A stretch of 45,189 nt of DNA from JBBDRX01 sp040905245 (GCA_040905245.1 JBBDRX010000039.1:1-45189); one strand, 5' to 3'; counted from the stretch's first letter, positions 25,725 through 34,618 are shown. Numbers and translations: made by a program. Notes: generated by a model not told the origin, from the sequence alone.

Positions 25725-26905
25725 CGGATTGTCTGTTCAGAAATGGTCTCTAATGGTTTCCATTGCGGGTTGAACCAATCGTCGAGCCGGTCGAACAACA
25801 GCTGAAACAGGGAGCGTTTTGTTATCAGCAGTCTGGCCTGAAGAGTCATCCCCCGTTTTATCTGTCTGCGTACACCATTTCGAAGTTCGAGCCATGTTTG
25901 ATCCAACCGACACCGAACCCTGTAATAGGGTTGATCCCCGTCAATTGTCAAATCCTCGGAAATGGACTCGATTCTTCCCCGGATGGTTCCCCACTCCCGT
26001 TCGTCAAATGCGTCCAGCCGAATTACCGCGGTCATACCCGTTGTAACCAGGCCTGCTTTGTCCGGTGTCAGGTAGAGTTCGGCGATCAGTTCCGAGTCCG
26101 GAGTAATTTCTGCAACACTCTGATTCTGGTTCAGGTAGCTTCCCGGCTGGTGAGAAAAGAGCGATTGAATGAACCCGGAAACCGGCGCAGTAACAATATG
26201 CTGGTCGATGGTCTCTTTCAGCTGTTTCTGTCGTGCCGCCAGTTCTTGACGTTCCTGCTCCAGATCGTTCATGTCCAGCGTCCAGTTATAACTCTGTTCC
26301 CTGGAGAGCAATTCACGTTCCAGTATCGTGGATTCGTACTGATGGAGATCTTCCTCCAGTTCCTGCTGGCTGATTAACTCCCGGTCTGCGAGAAATCGGC
26401 TGCGATTGTACCGACGTTCTTCAAGGTTAACACGTGTTGTGATTCGATTTACCCGATGGAGATGTTCCATCAGTGATCGCCTGTATCGACTGGTTGATAA
26501 TGTATCGAAGTGAGCCTTTGTCAGGGAGTCTGCCCGGGTCAGGAGGTTGAGATCCTGCAAAAGATTTGTGACTCGTTGTTGTCGTTGAAGAACCTGCGTG
26601 AGCTCCCCTTCCACCGGATGAGCGCGTATAACCAGAATCGTATCTCCGAGGATCACCTGGCTCGATTCCGGCCGGGGCAGAGACTCAATCATACCGGACT
26701 GGGGAGCCTGAATGGTAATACGATCCACAGAGGGTCGGATCATTCCAGTTGTGTGAATTCCAATGTCAATATAAATCCATGGCAAGAGTAAAACCGTTGT
26801 CAGAAAAACGACCAGCAATAGATTGTAGATTGCCCTGGACCGTACCGAAAAATCCGAAAAGTGGGCATGTGCACTTTGATCTGCAGTTTTCTGTGAGTGA
26901 AACAT
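25721..26905 (-). CDS. HlyD-family adaptor of the peptide exporter
   Basis: A membrane-fusion protein of about 394 residues. One transmembrane segment lies near residues 24-44 (YNLLLVVFLTTVLLLPWIYI), followed by a split biotinyl-lipoyl domain (ITIQAPQSGMI ... ITAPVSGFIQSLFSHQPGSYL), a long coiled coil (about 115-245) and a beta-barrel (LDAFDEREWGTIRGRIESIS). It would link the inner-membrane exporter to an outer-membrane TolC-like channel, which is not encoded in the window. I prefer ATG 26905 (MFHSQKTADQ, preceded by AAAGGG); the frame stays open to an ATG at 26992, but those 29 residues look non-conserved and would leave little room for divergent promoters. Confidence 0.87.
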   Translation of the reverse strand: MFHSQKTADQSAHAHFSDFSVRSRAIYNLLLVVFLTTVLLLPWIYIDIGIHTTGMIRPSVDRITIQAPQSGMIESLPRPESSQVILGDTILVIRAHPVEGELTQVLQRQQRVTNLLQDLNLLTRADSLTKAHFDTLSTSRYRRSLMEHLHRVNRITTRVNLEERRYNRSRFLADRELISQQELEEDLHQYESTILERELLSREQSYNWTLDMNDLEQERQELAARQKQLKETIDQHIVTAPVSGFIQSLFSHQPGSYLNQNQSVAEITPDSELIAELYLTPDKAGLVTTGMTAVIRLDAFDEREWGTIRGRIESISEDLTIDGDQPYYRVRCRLDQTWLELRNGVRRQIKRGMTLQARLLITKRSLFQLLFDRLDDWFNPQWKPLETISEQTIR

Positions 26906-27008
26906 TCCCTTTTTTGATGTACGAAAGCCGGATCGGGGGCTCCTTACATAAAAACAGATCGGCGTGAGAAAAGAGCAGGGCTTCTTAGCCATTTCGATTA
27001 CGAACGGT

Positions 27009-27016
27009 TATATTTG
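27009..27016 (+). promoter_or_regulatory. TAnnTTTG promoter box of fbaB
   Basis: TATATTTG fits the -7 consensus TAnnTTTG; transcription would begin about 55 bases before the fbaB ATG. An inverted repeat AAACTG/CAGTTT (27029-27034, 27047-27052) lies in the predicted leader. Confidence 0.4.
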
Positions 27017-27081
27017 GAAACAAAATTTAAACTGGCTGTCCTTGGGCAGTTTGTGACTGACTAATTTAACCGGAGGAAGGA

Positions 27082-28158
27082 ATGGGGGGCTCTACAAATA
27101 CGATTGAAGAGCTGCTGGGGGACGAAACCTCAGTACTACTGGAACACAAATGTGAGACGGTTCCAAAGTCGAAACTGCATATACCAGGTCCCGACTACAT
27201 TGAACGGGTCTTTATGGATACTGATCGGAGTCCCAGGGTGCTTCGAAATCTTCAGTCACTTTTTAATCACGGTCGTCTGGGTGGGTCCGGATATCTGTCG
27301 ATTCTCCCGGTCGATCAGGGAATTGAACACAGTGCCGGGGCTTCTTTTGCCAAAAATCCTGAATACTTTGATCCGGCTAATATCGTAGAGTTGGCAATTG
27401 AGGGAGGGTGTAATGCAGTTGCATCGACTTTCGGTGTTCTTGGAAGTGTAACCAGAAGGTATGCATACCGGATTCCTTTTATTGTCAAGATCAATCATAA
27501 CGAACTGCTTACTTACCCCAATAAATACGACCAGATCATGTTCGGGAGTATCGAGAAGGCGTATGATCTCGGTGCTGCAGCAGTCGGTGCAACGATCTAT
27601 TACGGATCGGAGGAGTCTTCACGGCAGATTGTAGAGGTGGCCGAAGCCTTTGAATATGCACATGAGCTTGGAATGGCAACGGTGCTCTGGTGTTATACAA
27701 GAAATTCTGCATTTAAAATCGGGGGCGAGGATTATCATGCGTCAGCGGATCTGACCGGACAGGCCAATCATCTGGGGGTTACTATTGGCGCGGATATTGT
27801 AAAGCAGAAACAGGCAATAAATAACGGTGGATACAAAGCGCTGAATACAGGAGGAGTCAGCTACGGAAAGATAGATGAAAGAATGTATTCCGAACTGACG
27901 ACAGAGCATCCGATCGACTTGACTCGCTATCAGGTTGTCAACAATTATATGGGTCGGGTTGGCCTGATCAATTCAGGGGGCGCTTCCGGAGAAAATGACT
28001 TTGCCCAGGCTGTCAGAACGGCGATTATCAACAAACGAGCCGGTGGAATGGGGTTAATAAGTGGCCGGAAAGCATTTCAAAGACCGCGAAAAGACGGGGT
28101 TCGGCTGCTTAATCTGATTCAGGATGTCTATTTGAATGAGACAGTTGATATTGCCTGA
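27082..28158 (+). CDS. fbaB: Class I fructose-bisphosphate aldolase (FbaB/DhnA type)
   Basis: A 358-residue aldolase of the archaeal/DhnA class I type, which cleaves fructose 1,6-bisphosphate through a Schiff base. Typical segments: LSILPVDQGIEHSAGASFAK, IPFIVKINHNELLTYP, GAAAVGATIYYGSEES, WCYTRNSAFK, ALNTGGVSYGK and GRVGLINSGGASG. A strong Shine-Dalgarno GGAGG (27072-27076) lies five bases before the ATG, unusual for Bacteroidota-type genomes and a sign that this lineage uses such sites. No class II enzyme is seen here, so it may be the main glycolytic or gluconeogenic aldolase. Confidence 0.93.
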   Translation: MGGSTNTIEELLGDETSVLLEHKCETVPKSKLHIPGPDYIERVFMDTDRSPRVLRNLQSLFNHGRLGGSGYLSILPVDQGIEHSAGASFAKNPEYFDPANIVELAIEGGCNAVASTFGVLGSVTRRYAYRIPFIVKINHNELLTYPNKYDQIMFGSIEKAYDLGAAAVGATIYYGSEESSRQIVEVAEAFEYAHELGMATVLWCYTRNSAFKIGGEDYHASADLTGQANHLGVTIGADIVKQKQAINNGGYKALNTGGVSYGKIDERMYSELTTEHPIDLTRYQVVNNYMGRVGLINSGGASGENDFAQAVRTAIINKRAGGMGLISGRKAFQRPRKDGVRLLNLIQDVYLNETVDIA

Positions 28159-28274
28159 TTAGCCAGTCTGCCTTTTTCAGAACAGGCCAGTTCAATATTC
28201 TGGCATAACAGAGAGATGTTTGTAAATACACCGCAGTGTGATACGAACTTTTATCGCTTTGGGCCAGGTTTCGG

Positions 28275-29321
28275 ATGAGTAGCACTTCAACAGAGGATAC
28301 AGGGAACTCCCTGATTTCGGTAAAATACGTTCTTGTCTCTTTGACATTGAGCCTGGTCGGTATGGGTGTGGTTGTCTACCTGACCTATTCTCCGGGAATC
28401 CTTGAATATCTCGTTTTCAAAAGGATGCCGGGACTCATTATCGCACTTGCAATCACTTTTTTGCGGGTTTGGTTTGTTGCAACAAAGATCCAGTTTCTGG
28501 CAGAAGGTGATCTCGACTGGAGCGCAGCAGTTCGCATTGCACTAACCTGGGATTTTGCTTCTGCGGTGACCCCCTCAACAATTGGCGGAGCTCCACTGGC
28601 AACATATGCCATGACCCGGGAAGGAATGCAGCTCGGGAAGTCGACGGCCCTTGTACTCTACGGTGTTCTTTTGGATCAGTTCTGGTATGCAATGGCAGTT
28701 CCAGTACTACTTATTACGGGTATCTGGTATGAAGTGATCCCCCCCGAGATCGGATTCGTGGGGGCAGTTACCATGGTATTGATCTATGCGGGTCTGTTGC
28801 TTTATGGAGGGCTGTTGGCTTATGGGCTTCTTGTAAGGCCCAGTGTGATCGGAAACTTGATTCGCTGGCTTTTTCGTATGCCGTTTCTTCGAAAATTCCA
28901 GGAGACGATGATGGACGAAGCATCGCATCTGGAAGAGTATTCCGGAGAGCTAAAAAAAAAGTCGTATGGTTTTATCGGCAAAGCGTTTTTTCTCTCGACA
29001 ATGGCCTGGTTCTGTCGCATTGCTGCACCGGTGATTGTTATTTTGAGCTTACTGCCCGGCCCGGAGGTTTTACTTGTACTTCGCAGCCTGGCGATGAATC
29101 TGGCTTCTCTGGTAATACCGACTCCTGGGGGGTCTGGTGGTGTTGAAGGACTATTTGCTCTCTTTCTGGGGCCACTGATCGAGCGAGAGGGATTTATCGG
29201 ACTTGCACTGTTTCTCTGGAGAGTGATTGCCTACTACATCAGCATTGGCCTGGGGATTGTCGCGACGACGTGGTATGTAAATTACAGTTTTGAAAAGAAT
29301 GGTTCGGAAAGGGAGGGGTGA
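28275..29321 (+). CDS. UPF0104/MprF-like flippase-domain membrane protein
   Basis: A 348-residue polytopic protein of the lysylphosphatidylglycerol synthase transmembrane/UPF0104 family. About eight hydrophobic helices are visible. Family hallmarks are TWDFASAVTPSTIGGAPLA (near residue 95) and SLVIPTPGGSGGVEGLFALF (near residue 275). Members of the family move lipids across membranes or serve as the flippase part of larger enzymes; no synthase domain is attached here. The substrate is unknown. The stop TGA overlaps the ATG of radA by one base, so the two genes are translationally coupled. Confidence 0.85.
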   Translation: MSSTSTEDTGNSLISVKYVLVSLTLSLVGMGVVVYLTYSPGILEYLVFKRMPGLIIALAITFLRVWFVATKIQFLAEGDLDWSAAVRIALTWDFASAVTPSTIGGAPLATYAMTREGMQLGKSTALVLYGVLLDQFWYAMAVPVLLITGIWYEVIPPEIGFVGAVTMVLIYAGLLLYGGLLAYGLLVRPSVIGNLIRWLFRMPFLRKFQETMMDEASHLEEYSGELKKKSYGFIGKAFFLSTMAWFCRIAAPVIVILSLLPGPEVLLVLRSLAMNLASLVIPTPGGSGGVEGLFALFLGPLIEREGFIGLALFLWRVIAYYISIGLGIVATTWYVNYSFEKNGSEREG

Positions 29322-30706
29322 TGGCTAAATCGAAGGTTTACTATGAGTGCAGCCATTGCGGTCACACCACTGTCAAATGGATGGGACAGTGTCCCTCATG
29401 TAATCAGTGGCATACCTTTCAGGAGTTTCAGAAACAGAAAGAGAGCGAGCGGATTCGACACAAGATCGAGCTGACGGATGAAGCTGGCAGGGAGAGTGGA
29501 GCAACACCCAAAAAGTTGGCAGAGATAGACGTGAGTGGTGGGAACCGAACCTCGACGGGACTGCCCGAGCTGGACCGGGTACTGGGAGGTGGGCTCATGC
29601 CTGCCTCTCTTATTTTACTGGGTGGGGATCCCGGAATTGGGAAGAGTACGTTAATGCTCCACGTTGCTAAATCCAGGCCGGATCTGGAGATACTTTACGT
29701 TGCAGGTGAAGAATCTGCCGGGCAGATTCGGCAACGGGCAGATCGTATTGGTATCCAGTCGAGTGAGCTCAGAGTGGTAAGTGATACAGATCTCGACCGG
29801 GTTATTTCCCTGGTTCAGAAAGAAAAACCCCAGCTGCTGGTAATAGACTCAATTCAGACCGTCTACAGAAGTCAGCTTGCAGGACTTCCGGGGTCGGTTC
29901 AGCAGGTGCGGGAGTGTGCGGCTCTTTTACAGCAGGTTGCAAAGAAAGAAGGGGTGACCACGCTGATGATCGGACATGTGACGAAAGAAGGGGATATTGC
30001 CGGCCCAAGAGTTCTGGAACACATGGTGGATACTGTACTTCAGTTCGAAGGAGACCAGAGCCGGCTTCATCGTCTCTTGAGATGTGTAAAGAACCGGTTT
30101 GGAGCGGCACATGAAGTGGGTGTCTTTGAGATGGGTGAGCAGGGTTTGACGGAGGTGGATAATCCCTCTTCACTCTTTCTGTCGGATCATGATCAACAGG
30201 TGAGTGGCAATGTGGTAACTTGTATTATGGAGGGGAGCAGACCGATTCTGGTCGAAGTTCAGGCACTGGTGACTCCTGGAACCTACGGAGTTCCACAGAG
30301 GACAGCCAGCGGATTTGATCAGCGTCGTCTCTCACTGTTGATTGCTGTGCTTGAGAAGAGAGTCGGATTAAAACTGTCCGATCAGGATGTCTATCTGAAT
30401 ATAGCCGGGGGCCTGAAGGTGACTGATACTGCGGCAGATCTTGCAGTCATTACAGCACTTGCTTCCAGTTTTGGTGAGCGGGCACTGGCGCCACGGACTG
30501 TTGTAGTCGGTGAAGCAGGTCTTGGCGGAGAACTGAGAAATGTACCACATTTGGAACAGAGACTCCGTGAAGCAGATAAAATGGGATTTGAACGGGCTTT
30601 AATTCCGTCGGTTTCCAGATCATTGCGGGGAGTGGAAGGGCTTGTGCTTTCAGAAAAGCACTCGATCGGTCATGCAATCCGAGAGCTTCTGGATACCTCT
30701 TCCTGA
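29321..30706 (+). CDS. radA: DNA repair protein RadA
   Basis: A 461-residue RadA (Sms), which acts in branch migration during recombinational repair. The zinc finger is CSHCG...CPSCNQW (Cys10, Cys13, Cys24, Cys27), the Walker A motif is GGDPGIGKST, the RadA-specific KNRFG motif lies near residue 250, and the C-terminal Lon-like domain holds VYLNIAGGLKVTDTAADLAV. I start at ATG 29321, which overlaps the preceding stop and follows GGAGGGG; a GTG three bases earlier is also in frame. Confidence 0.95.
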   Translation: MAKSKVYYECSHCGHTTVKWMGQCPSCNQWHTFQEFQKQKESERIRHKIELTDEAGRESGATPKKLAEIDVSGGNRTSTGLPELDRVLGGGLMPASLILLGGDPGIGKSTLMLHVAKSRPDLEILYVAGEESAGQIRQRADRIGIQSSELRVVSDTDLDRVISLVQKEKPQLLVIDSIQTVYRSQLAGLPGSVQQVRECAALLQQVAKKEGVTTLMIGHVTKEGDIAGPRVLEHMVDTVLQFEGDQSRLHRLLRCVKNRFGAAHEVGVFEMGEQGLTEVDNPSSLFLSDHDQQVSGNVVTCIMEGSRPILVEVQALVTPGTYGVPQRTASGFDQRRLSLLIAVLEKRVGLKLSDQDVYLNIAGGLKVTDTAADLAVITALASSFGERALAPRTVVVGEAGLGGELRNVPHLEQRLREADKMGFERALIPSVSRSLRGVEGLVLSEKHSIGHAIRELLDTSS

Positions 30707-30744
30707 GGGTTGAGAAAAGCCCTACGGCCTCGAGGGTTACTGTT

Positions 30745-30774
30745 GGCCAGACGGCTTTATATACTCGCCTGGCC
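30745..30774. other. Inverted repeat downstream of radA
   Basis: GGCCAG (30745-30750) and CTGGCC (30769-30774) form a six-base-pair stem with an 18-base loop in the gap between radA and the converging rpsU. It may be part of a transcription end. Confidence 0.25.
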
Positions 30775-30793
30775 GAATTTGAAAACAGAGATC

Positions 30794-30823
30794 CGGATGG
30801 CTGCAGGAGCAGCCGTTGATCCG
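30794..30823 (-). terminator. Stem-loop downstream of rpsU
   Basis: GGCTGC-agga-GCAGCC (30799-30814) is a perfect six-base-pair stem with a four-base loop, extended by outer arms CGGAT (30794-30798) and ATCCG (30819-30823) across a GTTG bulge. It lies eight bases beyond the rpsU stop. On the minus strand it is followed at some distance by CTGTTTTC. Confidence 0.5.
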
Positions 30824-30830
30824 AATCGGG

Positions 30831-31025
30831 TCAGTAATTCTCCCGTTGTCTTCGGCGTTGCTCACGAACACTCTTTTTGAGAGCTTCGCGCCGCGCTTCT
30901 GACGGTTTGGTGAACTGCTGACGATCCTTGTACTCATTCAGTACCCTGGAGCGCGTGACCATCTTTTTGAACCGGTTGATAGCGCGGTCGATACTCTCAT
31001 TGTCTTTTACATTTACTCCAATCAT
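30831..31025 (-). CDS. rpsU: 30S ribosomal protein S21
   Basis: A 64-residue basic protein of the S21 family: VKDNESIDRAINRFKKMVTR, and an Arg/Lys-rich C-terminus (EALKKSVREQRRRQRENY). S21 assists mRNA selection at the anti-Shine-Dalgarno region of the 30S subunit. The upstream gap (31026-31117) is A+T-rich and should hold its promoter; AGGATAG lies about ten bases before the ATG. Confidence 0.95.
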   Translation of the reverse strand: MIGVNVKDNESIDRAINRFKKMVTRSRVLNEYKDRQQFTKPSEARREALKKSVREQRRRQRENY

Positions 31026-31117
31026 AGTTGATCTATCCTGAAAACGATATTTATTAAAAACAACAGACCTTTAATTTAGTGAACTTTCCGGAAAATATCA
31101 CACCTTTTGTTTTGGTT

Positions 31118-31957
31118 TTAATCGTCCATACGATTCAGGCAACTACCCTTTGGCAGGTCAAAATTGAGGGCCCCAAGTCCGAAAAGCGCAAAATCGTACC
31201 GGGTTGGATCGTCAGGGTTCATCTCGCTCAACTGACCGGTGAGCTCTGAAACGGCTTTCCAGTCATTGCTTCGGCGGGTCAGAAGGCCAAGACGTCTTGA
31301 TTCTCTGGCAACATGTGTGTCAAATGGAATGAGGAGCTCGGAAGGATGGAGAAAATCCCAGATTCCTGGGTCTACCGGGCTGTTTTTCCTGGTACACCAT
31401 CGTAGAAACATGGAGAGTCGCTTACAGGTACTTCCTTTTTCAGGACTGGAGAGATGTCGATGTGTGCGGGGAGAAAGTTCGTCGGACTGCTGAAGGAAAT
31501 GTTGTCGGAACAGAGCAAGTAGCGGACGGTGTTCTTCGATGGCCTGGCGGTAGCAGTTTTGCCAGAAGGTTTCGAAGTCGGGGACACTTTGATAGATGTT
31601 GCGGAGTGTGCTGAGAAGACCGTGGATATCCTCATGGTTGAACGTACGGTGCCGAAATGATTGAAATACTCGTCTTTCTTTCCATGAATAGTTCAGGACA
31701 AATTGGTGGGGTGAATTGGACATTCGGCCCAACAGGTCCTCAGTTTTTCTTAATACTACGTCTCTTCGTCCCCAGGCCATCAGGGCCGCCAGAAACCCGG
31801 CGATTTCCTGATCCTCTTTGGTTTCGAAAGCATGCATGAACGAAACCGGATCATCTTGAATAAAACCGGGTTGTTCCACTTGATCACAGATATCGTCCAT
31901 CCATGGTTTCAACTTCAGAATCCCCCTGCGGCTTCTTTTGCGCAATGGACTACTCAT
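31118..31957 (-). CDS. TIGR02757 (DUF2400) family protein
   Basis: A 279-residue protein of the TIGR02757 family, found widely in Bacteroidota and related phyla. Recognisable parts are DPVSFMHAFETKEDQEIAGF, ALMAWGRRDVVLRK, KRLSMFLRWCTRKNSPVDPG and PFDTHVARESRRLGL. The last two resemble helix-hairpin-helix DNA glycosylases, and its position four bases inside the end of mutY supports a link with DNA repair, but the function is not established. Last gene of the minus-strand run that begins with the SDR reductase at 35597. Confidence 0.88.
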   Translation of the reverse strand: MSSPLRKRSRRGILKLKPWMDDICDQVEQPGFIQDDPVSFMHAFETKEDQEIAGFLAALMAWGRRDVVLRKTEDLLGRMSNSPHQFVLNYSWKERRVFQSFRHRTFNHEDIHGLLSTLRNIYQSVPDFETFWQNCYRQAIEEHRPLLALFRQHFLQQSDELSPRTHRHLSSPEKGSTCKRLSMFLRWCTRKNSPVDPGIWDFLHPSELLIPFDTHVARESRRLGLLTRRSNDWKAVSELTGQLSEMNPDDPTRYDFALFGLGALNFDLPKGSCLNRMDD

Positions 31958-33054
31958 GGTGCAGGATACCTCCGGATCAACTTTTCGGTCAGTCGTCGAT
32001 TGGCCTTCGGGAACGGAAATTTGTCAAGTTGAGGAATTTCCACCCACCTCAGTTCGGTGCTGCTTTTCGGTTCGGGTGTATCGGTGCTGTCCTGTACTGA
32101 GCAGAGATAGGCATGCAGTGTAATTTTGAAATGGGAGTAGGCGTGGTCGAGCTCCATAAATTTCTCACCGACAGAGACTGAAATGCCGAGTTCTTCCCGA
32201 AGTTCCCGATCGACAGTCTGTCGAAGCGTCTCTCCTTCAGTCTGTTTGCCTCCCGGAAATTCCCAGAGCCCTCCAAGCATAGCATCTTCAGGGCGAAGAG
32301 CGATCAGAACCTGGTTTTCCGGGTTAAAGATGATTCCAACGGCAATTTGATGATGAGGTACCGGCGTGACTTTGGACTTGTAGGGGATTCGATCTGTCGA
32401 AGCTGTCCGGTAGGAGAGGCAATGGGCTTTCAATGGACAGGAACTGCAGTCGGGTGAAGATGGACGACAGACTGTGGCTCCCAGCTCCATGAGTGCCTGA
32501 TTGAAATCGCCGGGGCGTTCCGGGGCAAGTACAGCGTCTGCCAGAGACTGGATCTCTCGTCGTGTTCCACTCTTCCGAATATCCTCTTCAATCTGAAAAT
32601 ATCGGGAGAGAACGCGGATAACATTCCCGTCTACTGCTGCTCTTGGCTCACCGAAGGAGATACTGGAGATAGCAGCAGCTGTGTATGGGCCAATACCTTT
32701 CAGCCGAATCAACTCCTCGTAGGTGGCTGGAATTTTTCCGTCATGGGCAGTAACCAGTTCTCTGGCTGCGTCCTGTAGATTGCGGGCACGGCTGTAGTAC
32801 CCAAGCCCCTCCCAGCATCTGAGCAAATCCTGTCTGCTGGCCTCTGCAAGCTCTGCAACAGTAGGGAATTCAGAAATAAACCGTTCAAAATAAGGAATCA
32901 CGGTATCGACGCGTGTCTGCTGTAGCATGATCTCAGAAATCCATACCGCGTAGGGATTTTTCGTTTCTCTCCAGGGTAGTTTCCGACCCTGTTGTTCAAA
33001 CCAGTGCAGCAGTTCCCGGGCGGGAAAGTGTTTCGAGTGGGGGCTACTCTTCAT
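31954..33054 (-). CDS. mutY: A/G-specific adenine glycosylase
   Basis: A 366-residue MutY, which removes adenine mispaired with 8-oxoguanine. The HhH-GPD domain is complete: SEIMLQQTRVDTVIPYFERF with the catalytic Glu, LKGIGPYTAAAISSI and the catalytic Asp in AAVDGNVIRVLSR. The iron-sulfur ligands are CRPSSPDCSSCPLKAHC (C-x6-C-x2-C-x5-C). The C-terminal Nudix-like domain (about 225-355) has GGLWEFPGGKQTEGET and RELREELG. I use ATG 33054, overlapping the upstream gene by 11 bases; a start at 33096 is open but would overlap more. TIGR02757 follows with a four-base overlap. Confidence 0.93.
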   Translation of the reverse strand: MKSSPHSKHFPARELLHWFEQQGRKLPWRETKNPYAVWISEIMLQQTRVDTVIPYFERFISEFPTVAELAEASRQDLLRCWEGLGYYSRARNLQDAARELVTAHDGKIPATYEELIRLKGIGPYTAAAISSISFGEPRAAVDGNVIRVLSRYFQIEEDIRKSGTRREIQSLADAVLAPERPGDFNQALMELGATVCRPSSPDCSSCPLKAHCLSYRTASTDRIPYKSKVTPVPHHQIAVGIIFNPENQVLIALRPEDAMLGGLWEFPGGKQTEGETLRQTVDRELREELGISVSVGEKFMELDHAYSHFKITLHAYLCSVQDSTDTPEPKSSTELRWVEIPQLDKFPFPKANRRLTEKLIRRYPAP

Positions 33055-34618
33055 TTTCGAGCGGGATATCAGCTTCTTCTTCAGGATCTGTTTCAATGAC
33101 CTGGATCGTCATGTTTGCAGATGAAGCGGCTCCGAACTGATCGGTTGCAATGACTTGAAACTTGTGTTCACCTATCTGTCGTATGGAAGGAGTCCACTGA
33201 AACTCTCCGGTCTGTTCATTCAGTGAGGAGCCTTCCGGGAGATCTACCCCAATGTATCGAATCAGTTCGGAATTGAATCCGTCCGGGTCAAATGCGGTGA
33301 CATCAAATGAAAATGGCTCTTCTATATTGATACTAACCGGTTGCAGGGGAGTAAAACGGGGTGGAGTATTGTACGGACGAACTTCAATGGTAAATTCACG
33401 AGAATCATTTAGACCGGCAGGAGTGGAAGCTGTGATCGTAAATTGAAACTGGCCGGTTTGTCCTGATGAGGGTTGCCAGTAGAGAGACTGGCCCCGAATT
33501 CTCGCATTTTCAACTTGTGCTTGAAAAGCAAACTCGATTTTTGTTGGATCGTGATCACTGGTCAGTTCCAGTGGGATGAGGACGGGTCTCGGATAGGGAA
33601 TGGTCAGATTTTCGATCGGCTTCAGTTCGGGAGAGGTATCAGCAGAGGCCCGCTCTCCGCGGTCGATGGCCGGAATGACCGGAGCAATTCGGTTGAACTC
33701 CGAAATCCACAGTTTCTGTCCGGTAACGGCAATCAGATTGCCCGCGTCTGTATCCTCTTTCCAAACTGTCGGTTCTCTTTCTCCAATCCAGAGTACACCG
33801 GATTCTGTCCGTACGACCCATTGATCTTCCCAGCCCAGGACTTTCATAGTGCTACTGTCCAGAGTTGAAATGGCTCTGGTGCGACCATTGGAGTCGATCA
33901 AAAACAGATCGCCATCCTGATTGCCTCCGACCAACTCCTGATTTGCCAGAAAAATCCGGTCGATCGGTTCGGTCAGCTCCACATTTCGTACGATCTCAAG
34001 AGGTGTATCATTATCACCGGGTTCTGTAATCAAAAGCTGCCTGTTGCCGGCCAGAATATAGAGGCGCGAGTTCTGGTCCGATACCAGATCCTGAACAGGA
34101 AGGTCGTTCAGCTCTTGCCCGAGTCTGGGTGTAGGCTCGCTATCCAGTTGATCCGGACTCTCAAGGGAAAGCTCTCCAAGGCCCCAATCCCCCAGAGCGA
34201 TATAGATTCGATCTTCAAGTCGCTGCACAGAGCGCGGTCTGTCAGGCAGCTCAGTAGAGGAGTAGACACCGAGTACAGAGGTTGGCTCAACAACGGTTAA
34301 TCTGCGTGAATTTCCGTACAGATAGGCAAACCGGGCATCTGCCTGGAGGATATCTCCCCGCTCTTGCATTCCTTCGGATGAATAGAGCCACTGAAGAGAG
34401 TCTGCGTAGGCTCGAAATACTACCAGTCCGTCCTGACGGGAGAGTACATAGAGGTGTGTGGAGGAACCCTCTATCGTGGCAATTGATGGTATGTCAAGTA
34501 CCTGTTGTATATCCCGCTCCCAGGAGTTTTGTGCATTCAGAATAGTGGTTCCGAAGGCAACAGTATAGAAGATTGCGAAAAGCAGAAGGCGGAAGGGTAG
34601 AACTCCAGACTGTTTCAT
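33044..34618 (-). CDS. Exported propeller-like protein with cadherin/Ig-like repeats, unknown function
   Basis: A protein of about 524 residues with a signal peptide (MKQSGVLPFRLLLFAIFYTV followed by a segment ending ILNAQ). Residues 30-330 consist of short repeated beta segments of the type RIYIALGDWGLGELSL and SRLYILAGNRQLLI, compatible with a beta-propeller. Residues 340-510 contain two putative Ig/cadherin-like modules of the He_PIG kind (GQSLYWQPSSGQTGQFQFTI; QTGEFQWTPSIRQIGEHKFQ). The end is acidic (DPEEEADIPLENEE). I see no catalytic motif or sorting domain. It sits between the SDR reductase (four bases upstream) and mutY. A start at 34666 is possible but would precede the signal peptide by 16 residues. 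Confidence 0.7.
   Translation of the reverse strand: MKQSGVLPFRLLLFAIFYTVAFGTTILNAQNSWERDIQQVLDIPSIATIEGSSTHLYVLSRQDGLVVFRAYADSLQWLYSSEGMQERGDILQADARFAYLYGNSRRLTVVEPTSVLGVYSSTELPDRPRSVQRLEDRIYIALGDWGLGELSLESPDQLDSEPTPRLGQELNDLPVQDLVSDQNSRLYILAGNRQLLITEPGDNDTPLEIVRNVELTEPIDRIFLANQELVGGNQDGDLFLIDSNGRTRAISTLDSSTMKVLGWEDQWVVRTESGVLWIGEREPTVWKEDTDAGNLIAVTGQKLWISEFNRIAPVIPAIDRGERASADTSPELKPIENLTIPYPRPVLIPLELTSDHDPTKIEFAFQAQVENARIRGQSLYWQPSSGQTGQFQFTITASTPAGLNDSREFTIEVRPYNTPPRFTPLQPVSINIEEPFSFDVTAFDPDGFNSELIRYIGVDLPEGSSLNEQTGEFQWTPSIRQIGEHKFQVIATDQFGAASSANMTIQVIETDPEEEADIPLENEE

Noticed and set aside
26906..27081. Search for a double-glycine leader peptide gene beside the exporter
   Set aside because: No short frame with a leader-like sequence and GG/GA site was found here or in the gap 23442-23510.
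28186..28204. GCCAG/CTGGC inverted repeat after fbaB
   Set aside because: Short stem, nine-base loop and no T-tract; not convincing as a terminator.
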